Shown piece after piece: positions 1-6,060 of a stretch of 6,060 bases of DNA. A program made the translations under genes and the position numbers. How positions within the stretch are numbered: position 1 is the stretch's first letter; every line of letters starts with the position of its first letter. The stretch is from Alphaproteobacteria bacterium (GTDB lineage: Bacteria; Pseudomonadota; Alphaproteobacteria; ATCC43930; CGMCC-115725), in the NCBI GenBank assembly GCA_028866355.1, contig JAGWIH010000149.1:1-6060 (forward strand), read 5' to 3'. The notes below the pieces were generated by a model. The model saw only the letters and a list, made by a program, of their open reading frames with translations, ran no database searches and was not told the origin of the DNA.

Positions 1-12
1 TCGCTCGATCCT

Positions 13-43
13 TGAAAAGATTAAGGCCGGGGCGAGCCCCGGC
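13..43 (-). terminator. Probable intrinsic terminator of the operon
   Basis: A perfect 7-bp GC stem (bases 26-32 with 37-43) closes a four-base loop, 48 bases beyond the meaB stop. On the minus strand it is followed by a moderately T-rich stretch (CCTTAATCTTTTC, 25 to 13). The tail is interrupted, so efficiency is uncertain. On the plus strand a run of five T (54-58) lies ten bases past the stem, so the element may also stop transcripts arriving from the left. Confidence 0.5.
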
Positions 44-91
44 GGTTGGCGGGTTTTTAAGCGAAGCCGCCGGGTCCGTCAAGCCGCGTTG

Positions 92-1069
92 CTAGGACGG
101 AACGCCGCGAAAGGCCGCCAAAGCGCGGCTTGCGGCCGCTGACGGCGTCAACCGGGTCGCGGCGACCTCGGTTTCGAGCGCCGGCAGCAGCTTCGCGACC
201 TTCGGATCGCGCTTCAGCGCGTCGAGCAAGCTTTCGCCGAGCTCGCTCCACAGCGCCGCGCGCGCCTGGGCGGCGCGTTTGCGGTCGAGCGAACCATCCT
301 GCGTACCAATATGCGCCGCTGCCTCGACGTGCTGGCGCAGCTTTTCGACGCCGCGCTTTTCCAGCGCCGAGATCGCGAACACCGGCACTGCCGCGCCTAC
401 CGGCCGCAACAGCCGCAACGCGTGACTGTATTCGGACGCCGCCCGCTGCGCCGCCGGCGCGAGATCGCCGTCGGCTTTGTTGACCACCAGCAGATCGGCG
501 ATTTCGACGATGCCTTTCTTGATGCCCTGCAGCTCGTCGCCGCCGCCCGGCGCGATCATCAGCAGGCAAAGATCGACCAGATCGGCGACCGCGGTCTCGC
601 TTTGACCGACGCCGACAGTTTCGACAATGACCAAATCGAAACCCGCTGCCTCGCACAGCCACACCGTTTCGCGCGTGCGGCGCGCCACGCCGCCGAGCAT
701 TGGCCCCGCCGGCGACGGCCGGATAAACGCGTCGGTCTGGCGCGCGAGGTCGCCCATGCGCGTCTTGTCGCCGAGGATCGAGCCGCCGGTCGTCTTGGAC
801 GACGGATCGACCGCCAACACCGCGACGCGACGTCCGGCGGCCAGGCTCATCAGGCCGAACGTCTCGATGAACGTTGACTTGCCGACGCCAGGCGCGCCGG
901 TGACGCCGAGGCGCAACGACCGGCCGCTCGCCGGCAGGATGGCGGCGAGGAGATCTTCGGCCGTGTCGCGGTGATCGGAACGCGTCGACTCTATCAACGT
1001 GATGGCCCGCGCCAGCGCGGTGCGGTCGCCGGCCTGAAGACGCGCGGCGAGCGCAGCCGGATCGCTCAT
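92..1069 (-). CDS. meaB: MeaB/MMAA-type G-protein chaperone of methylmalonyl-CoA mutase
   Basis: Cytoplasmic SIMIBI-class GTPase of 325 residues, a normal length for the family, formerly annotated as ArgK. It binds the mutase, gates loading of adenosylcobalamin and helps release inactivated cofactor; the human counterpart is MMAA (cblA methylmalonic aciduria). Visible motifs: P-loop GAPGVGKST (58-66); AVDPSS (86-91); ETVGVGQSE with the DxxG-like switch region (150-158); the GGGDELQGIKKG loop (175-186), called switch III in Methylobacterium MeaB; NKAD (197-200) for guanine recognition; and SAL (234-236). The N-terminal helical arm (1-50) and the C-terminal dimerisation region (about 255-325) are both present. 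ATG at 1069 directly follows the ABC stop. Being downstream of the mutase in the same apparent operon supports assignment as its dedicated chaperone. It closely resembles IcmF-type G domains but is a stand-alone protein. Confidence 0.97.
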   Translation of the reverse strand: MSDPAALAARLQAGDRTALARAITLIESTRSDHRDTAEDLLAAILPASGRSLRLGVTGAPGVGKSTFIETFGLMSLAAGRRVAVLAVDPSSKTTGGSILGDKTRMGDLARQTDAFIRPSPAGPMLGGVARRTRETVWLCEAAGFDLVIVETVGVGQSETAVADLVDLCLLMIAPGGGDELQGIKKGIVEIADLLVVNKADGDLAPAAQRAASEYSHALRLLRPVGAAVPVFAISALEKRGVEKLRQHVEAAAHIGTQDGSLDRKRAAQARAALWSELGESLLDALKRDPKVAKLLPALETEVAATRLTPSAAASRALAAFRGVPS

Positions 1070-2926
1070 CTACTCCGCAACCGCAGCCACGGCGGCGAGC
1101 GCGGCGGCACGTTCGTCGGCTTCGAGCTGACGACGCCACATCGCCGCGTAGAGGCCGTCTTTCGCCAGGAGCGCCGCGTGCGTGCCGCGCTCGACGACGC
1201 GCCCGTGCTCCAACACCAGGATCTCATCGGCATGCACGACGGTCGACAGGCGGTGCGCGATCATCAGCGTGGTGCGGTTGGCGGCCACCTCTTCGAGGCT
1301 GGTCTGGATCGCGCGCTCGGTCTTCGTGTCGAGCGCCGAAGTCGCCTCGTCGAACACCAGGATGCGCGGCCCCTTGAGCATGACGCGGGCGATGGCGACG
1401 CGCTGCTTTTCGCCGCCCGATAATTTCAGCCCCCGCTCGCCCACTTGCGTCCGATAGCCGTCCGGCAATGCGGCGACGAAATCGTGAATCCGGGCGACGC
1501 GCGCCGCCTGCTCGATCTCGGCCTGGGTCGCGCCCGGCTTGCCATAGCCGATGTTGTAGGCGATCGAGTCGTTGAACAGCACCGTGTCCTGCGGCACCAC
1601 GCCGATGGCGCGGCGCAGACTGGCCTGCGTCACGTCGCGAATGTCCTGGCCGTCGATGCGGATCGCGCCTTGTTCGGCGTCGTAGAAACGGAACAGGAGG
1701 CGCGCCACCGTCGACTTGCCCGCGCCGGACGAGCCGACGATGGCAAGCGTGTGGCCCGGCGGCACGCGGAACGAAACGTCTTCCAGGATCGGCCGGCGCG
1801 GATCGTAGGCGAACGAGACATGATCGAAGACGATCTCGCCGCGCGTCACCGCGAGCGCCGGCGCGTTTGGCTTGTCGACGACTTCGGGCTTCACACCCAA
1901 AAGCCGAATCATCGATTCGAGATCGGTCAGCGACTGCTTGATGTTGCGATAGACCATGCCGAGCACGTTGAGCGGCATGTAAAGCTGCACCAGGTAGGAA
2001 TTGACCAGGACGAACGAGCCGACGGTCATCTGGCCGGCCGCGACGCCGCGCGCCGCGAGCCACATCACGACGACCAATCCTGTGGCGATGATTGCGCCTT
2101 GGCCGATGTTGAGCGCCGACAGCGTGACCTGGCTTTTGACCGCGGCCTGCTCGTAGCCGGCGAGCGCGCTGTCGAAGCGGCGCGCCTCGTGTTCCTCGTT
2201 GGCGAAATATTTCACCGTCTCGAAATTCAAGAGGCTGTCGATCGCCTTGGTGTTGGCTTCGGTGTCGCGCTGGTTCATTTCGCGGCGGTACTTGATGCGC
2301 CAATCGGTGACCGCGAAGGTGAAGACGACATAGGCGCCGATGGTGGCGAGCGTCGCCAGCGCCAGGCTCGCCGCGAAGAAATGCCAGAGGATCGCGCACA
2401 CCAGCACGATCTCGAACACCGTCGGCAGCAGGCTGAACAGCAAATAGGAGAGCAGGAACTCCATGCCGCGCACGCCGCGTTCGACCGCGCGCGAAAGTCC
2501 TCCGGTTTGACGTTCCAAGTGAAAGCGCAAGCTCAACCCATGCAGGTGCCGGAAGGTGTTGAGTGCGATGGTACGGATGGCGCGCTGCTCGACCTTGGCG
2601 AAGATCGAATCGCGCAGCTCATTGAAGAGCTGGGCGCCGACGCGCGCCGCGCCATAGGCGACGATCAGCATGGTCGGCACGACAATGAGCGCGCCGGCGC
2701 CCGGCGCCAGCTTGTCGACCGCCGCCTTGTAGAGCACCGGCACGCCGACATTGACCGCCTTGGCGGCCGCCAGGCACGCGATCGCAAGCACGACCCGGAT
2801 GCGCAGGCCGGTTGCATCCTTCGGCCAGAGATAGGGCAACACGCCCGACAGCGCCTTGAGCTCGCGGCGGAAACCGACCTCGGACGGTTGGCTGGTCAGC
2901 GAACTCGGCGGCCGTTCGCGCGTCAT
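1070..2926 (-). CDS. Atm1/ABCB7-type ABC half transporter (glutathione/heavy-metal class exporter)
   Basis: Inner-membrane exporter of 618 residues, one transmembrane domain fused to one nucleotide-binding domain, expected to act as a homodimer. Residues about 40-340 hold six helices and residues about 363-600 the ATPase. ATPase motifs are complete: Walker A GSSGAGKST (398-406), Q-loop Q446, signature LSGGEKQR (502-509), Walker B ILVFDEA with E527, D-loop SALD (530-533) and H558. The Atm1 identity comes from the membrane domain: HGLSLRFHLERQTGG (129-143) and LLNFETVKYFANEEHE (232-247). Counting with an offset of 4 against Novosphingobium Atm1, the glutathione-contact residues are all kept: R206/R210 as R210/R214, N269/Q272 as N273/Q276, R323 as R327. 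Family members export glutathione conjugates or persulfides, linked to Fe-S supply in mitochondria and heavy-metal tolerance in bacteria. The Ala-rich tail (607-618) looks unimportant. The exact substrate here is not shown. Confidence 0.95.
   Translation of the reverse strand: MTRERPPSSLTSQPSEVGFRRELKALSGVLPYLWPKDATGLRIRVVLAIACLAAAKAVNVGVPVLYKAAVDKLAPGAGALIVVPTMLIVAYGAARVGAQLFNELRDSIFAKVEQRAIRTIALNTFRHLHGLSLRFHLERQTGGLSRAVERGVRGMEFLLSYLLFSLLPTVFEIVLVCAILWHFFAASLALATLATIGAYVVFTFAVTDWRIKYRREMNQRDTEANTKAIDSLLNFETVKYFANEEHEARRFDSALAGYEQAAVKSQVTLSALNIGQGAIIATGLVVVMWLAARGVAAGQMTVGSFVLVNSYLVQLYMPLNVLGMVYRNIKQSLTDLESMIRLLGVKPEVVDKPNAPALAVTRGEIVFDHVSFAYDPRRPILEDVSFRVPPGHTLAIVGSSGAGKSTVARLLFRFYDAEQGAIRIDGQDIRDVTQASLRRAIGVVPQDTVLFNDSIAYNIGYGKPGATQAEIEQAARVARIHDFVAALPDGYRTQVGERGLKLSGGEKQRVAIARVMLKGPRILVFDEATSALDTKTERAIQTSLEEVAANRTTLMIAHRLSTVVHADEILVLEHGRVVERGTHAALLAKDGLYAAMWRRQLEADERAAALAAVAAVAE
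1073..1076 (-). promoter_or_regulatory. Short-spaced GGAG ribosome site for meaB, with TAGATG junction
   Basis: On the minus strand the ABC gene ends GCGGAGTAG and ATG follows immediately. GGAG is three bases from the ATG, closer than the usual 5-9, and lies inside the last codons of the ABC gene. Together with the zero-base gap between stop and start, this suggests that ribosomes finishing the ABC gene feed directly into meaB. Confidence 0.5.
2923..2926 (-). promoter_or_regulatory. ATGA stop/start overlap coupling MFS and ABC genes
   Basis: The minus strand reads ATGA here: ATG (2926-2924) starts the ABC transporter and TGA (2925-2923) ends the MFS gene. The bases just before the ATG show no good Shine-Dalgarno, so termination-reinitiation coupling is the simplest reading. 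This overlap also decides the ABC start, because a longer reading frame upstream runs through MFS coding sequence with an Arg-rich, shadow-like translation. Confidence 0.75.
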
Positions 2927-4077
2927 GGACGTTGCCGCCGTGGCAGCCGCGCCGCGAACACCGCGACGCCGACCATCAGCAACGCGCCGAGATAATAAGG
3001 CGTGTTGCGGCCGAGCCCGCCATAGATCGCGCCGGCGATGGCGGGGCCAACGATGCGCGCGAGACTTTGCGCCGATTGCGACAGGCCGAGTACGCCGCCG
3101 CGTTCGCCTTCGCCCGCTTGTTGCGAAAACAAGCTGGCGATCGACGGGCTGAACAGGCCCATGCCGATCGCGAGCAAGCCGCTGGCCACCAGCACCAGCC
3201 ACAGCGCGTGGGCGACGGTCAGCGCGAACAAGCCGACGGCGATGATCGCGGACCCGGCGATTACCAGATTGGTCTCGCCCACCGCCTTGGCGAGCTTGCC
3301 GATGGCGCCGCCTTGCAATGCCGACAGCAGGATGCCGACGTAGAAGAAGATCATGCCGACCTGGAACGGACCCCAGCCGAACCCGTCATGCGCCCACAGC
3401 GCGAAGGTGGTCTCCATGCCGGCGAACGCGGCGATTGAAACGAACACGAGCAGCAGCAGCATCCGCAACATCGGCCGGCCGGCCGCCGCCTTCGCCATGG
3501 CGATGCGGCCGACGCGTGCCGTCGGCTTGTGCGTCAGGCTTTCCTCGAGCCGGGCGAAGGCAAGTACAAAGGCGGCGGCCGATAACGCCGCCGCGACGAA
3601 GGCCGGCCAGGCGAGATGCGCGCTCTGCGCATTGCCGCCAGCGACCGCGCCGCCGATCGCCGGGCCGACCGTGAATCCCAAGCCGATGGCCGCGCCGATC
3701 ATGCCCATGCCCTTGGCGCGCTGATCCGGCGGCGTGACATCGGCGACATAGGCCTGCGCCGCCGAGATATTGCCGGCGCCGGCGCCGGCCAAGAGCCGCG
3801 CCGCGAACAGCATCCAGAGCTGCGTCGCGAAGCCGAGCCAGAGATAGGAGATCACCGAGCACACCAGGCTCGCCAGGATGACCGGTTTGCGGCCGAGGCG
3901 GTCGCTCAGGTGGCCGAGCAGCGGCGAGGCGAAGAACTGCGCCAGCGAATAGCACGCCATCATCGAGGTGATCTCGAACGGCGTGGCGTGGAAATCGAGC
4001 CCGTAATACGGCAACAGCGGGATCACCACGCCGAAGCCGACCAGGTCGATGAAGACGATGAAAAAGAGGGTGCCCAC
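2923..4077 (-). CDS. MFS exporter, DHA1/TetA-like drug:H+ antiporter type
   Basis: Predicted inner-membrane proton-coupled exporter of 384 residues, a usual length for 12-helix DHA1 proteins. TM1 starts almost at once and contains FIDLVGFGVVIP (residues 9-20), with Asp11 at the place where TetA-like antiporters carry a TM1 aspartate. MFS motif A is GHLSDRLGRKP (55-65), in the loop after TM2. A motif C-like GFTVGPAIGG (134-143) in TM5 is typical of antiporters. A charged cytoplasmic loop (about 176-203) splits the two six-helix halves. The start is GTG at 4077: an in-frame TAA lies only two codons upstream, and the next Met (39) would remove TM1. No good ribosome site precedes it. Its TGA overlaps the ATG of the ABC gene. 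Similarity to sugar or siderophore exporters of the same family cannot be excluded, so no substrate is assigned. Family call is sure, function is not. Confidence 0.9.
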   Translation of the reverse strand: MGTLFFIVFIDLVGFGVVIPLLPYYGLDFHATPFEITSMMACYSLAQFFASPLLGHLSDRLGRKPVILASLVCSVISYLWLGFATQLWMLFAARLLAGAGAGNISAAQAYVADVTPPDQRAKGMGMIGAAIGLGFTVGPAIGGAVAGGNAQSAHLAWPAFVAAALSAAAFVLAFARLEESLTHKPTARVGRIAMAKAAAGRPMLRMLLLLVFVSIAAFAGMETTFALWAHDGFGWGPFQVGMIFFYVGILLSALQGGAIGKLAKAVGETNLVIAGSAIIAVGLFALTVAHALWLVLVASGLLAIGMGLFSPSIASLFSQQAGEGERGGVLGLSQSAQSLARIVGPAIAGAIYGGLGRNTPYYLGALLMVGVAVFAARLPRRQRP

Positions 4078-4124
4078 GAAGGCTTAGATAGCGCGACGGG
4101 GCGATTTCCGCGAGCCTTCCCGCG
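4078..4124 (-). other. Short gap between mutase and MFS gene
   Basis: These 47 bases separate the mutase stop (TAG) from the GTG start of the MFS gene. Read on the minus strand they hold a GGGAAGG stretch close to the mutase stop and no clear Shine-Dalgarno within 5-10 bases of the GTG. I see no convincing hairpin with a T run, and no clear -35/-10 pair. The gap therefore looks like an intra-operon spacer, although a weak internal promoter cannot be excluded by eye. Confidence 0.5.

Positions 4125-6060
<1,936 letters not shown>

Noticed and set aside
57..1139. 360-codon minus-strand frame overlapping meaB
   Set aside because: Arg/Gly-rich out-of-frame shadow of meaB and the end of the ABC gene, with no motifs. 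The true meaB frame has all GTPase motifs.
1445..2995. 516-codon plus-strand open frame opposite the ABC transporter
   Set aside because: It is fully antisense to a well-conserved ABC gene. Its translation is dominated by Arg, Asp, Ala and His with no recognisable domain, as expected for a mirror frame of GC-rich coding DNA.
2927..3202. 92-residue N-terminal extension of the ABC transporter
   Set aside because: It lies inside the MFS gene in another frame, is Arg-rich and lacks family similarity. The ATG at 2926 gives the normal family N-terminus.
2932..3438. Plus-strand open frame opposite the MFS gene
   Set aside because: Low-complexity Arg/Ala/Glu/Asp composition, antisense to conserved MFS coding sequence, with no independent evidence.
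3772..3789. 18-base perfect palindrome made of three GCCGGC units
   Set aside because: It encodes alternating Ala-Gly residues (97-102) of an MFS helix. GC-rich codon choice explains it, and no second copy was noticed.

Overview
The window is GC-rich and tightly packed. All four genes lie on the minus strand, so transcription runs from the right edge (6060) to the left edge (1). Protein sequences and gene content fit an alphaproteobacterium: an Atm1-type ABC exporter matching the Novosphingobium Atm1 model residue for residue at its glutathione pocket, a single-chain ScpA/McmA-type methylmalonyl-CoA mutase, and its MeaB chaperone. Genus cannot be determined from this sequence.

Layout in transcription order: (1) 6060-4125, methylmalonyl-CoA mutase, missing roughly its first 70-83 residues beyond the right edge; (2) a 47-base gap (4078-4124); (3) 4077-2923, a 12-TM-type MFS exporter of the DHA1/TetA-like class, starting at GTG; (4) 2926-1070, an Atm1/ABCB7-type half transporter whose ATG overlaps the MFS stop (ATGA); (5) 1069-92, MeaB, whose ATG directly follows the ABC stop (TAGATG); (6) 91-1, a non-coding tail with a GC-rich hairpin that is the likely operon terminator.

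The two outer genes work together. The mutase interconverts methylmalonyl-CoA and succinyl-CoA using adenosylcobalamin, and MeaB is the G-protein that gates cofactor loading and protects or rescues the mutase. Between them, in a layout that looks translationally coupled, sit two exporters with no textbook role in propionate metabolism. The junctions (ATGA, TAGATG, 47 bases) suggest one polycistronic unit, so both exporters are probably made with the mutase. Whether this is functional linkage or just a co-transcribed neighbourhood is open.

I found no RNA gene, CRISPR array, insertion sequence or obviously foreign segment. This is mainly an ordinary core-metabolism region. The points most worth a second look are the sandwiching of an Atm1-type exporter between mutase and chaperone, and a Trp-to-Val change next to a corrin-contacting glycine in the mutase.
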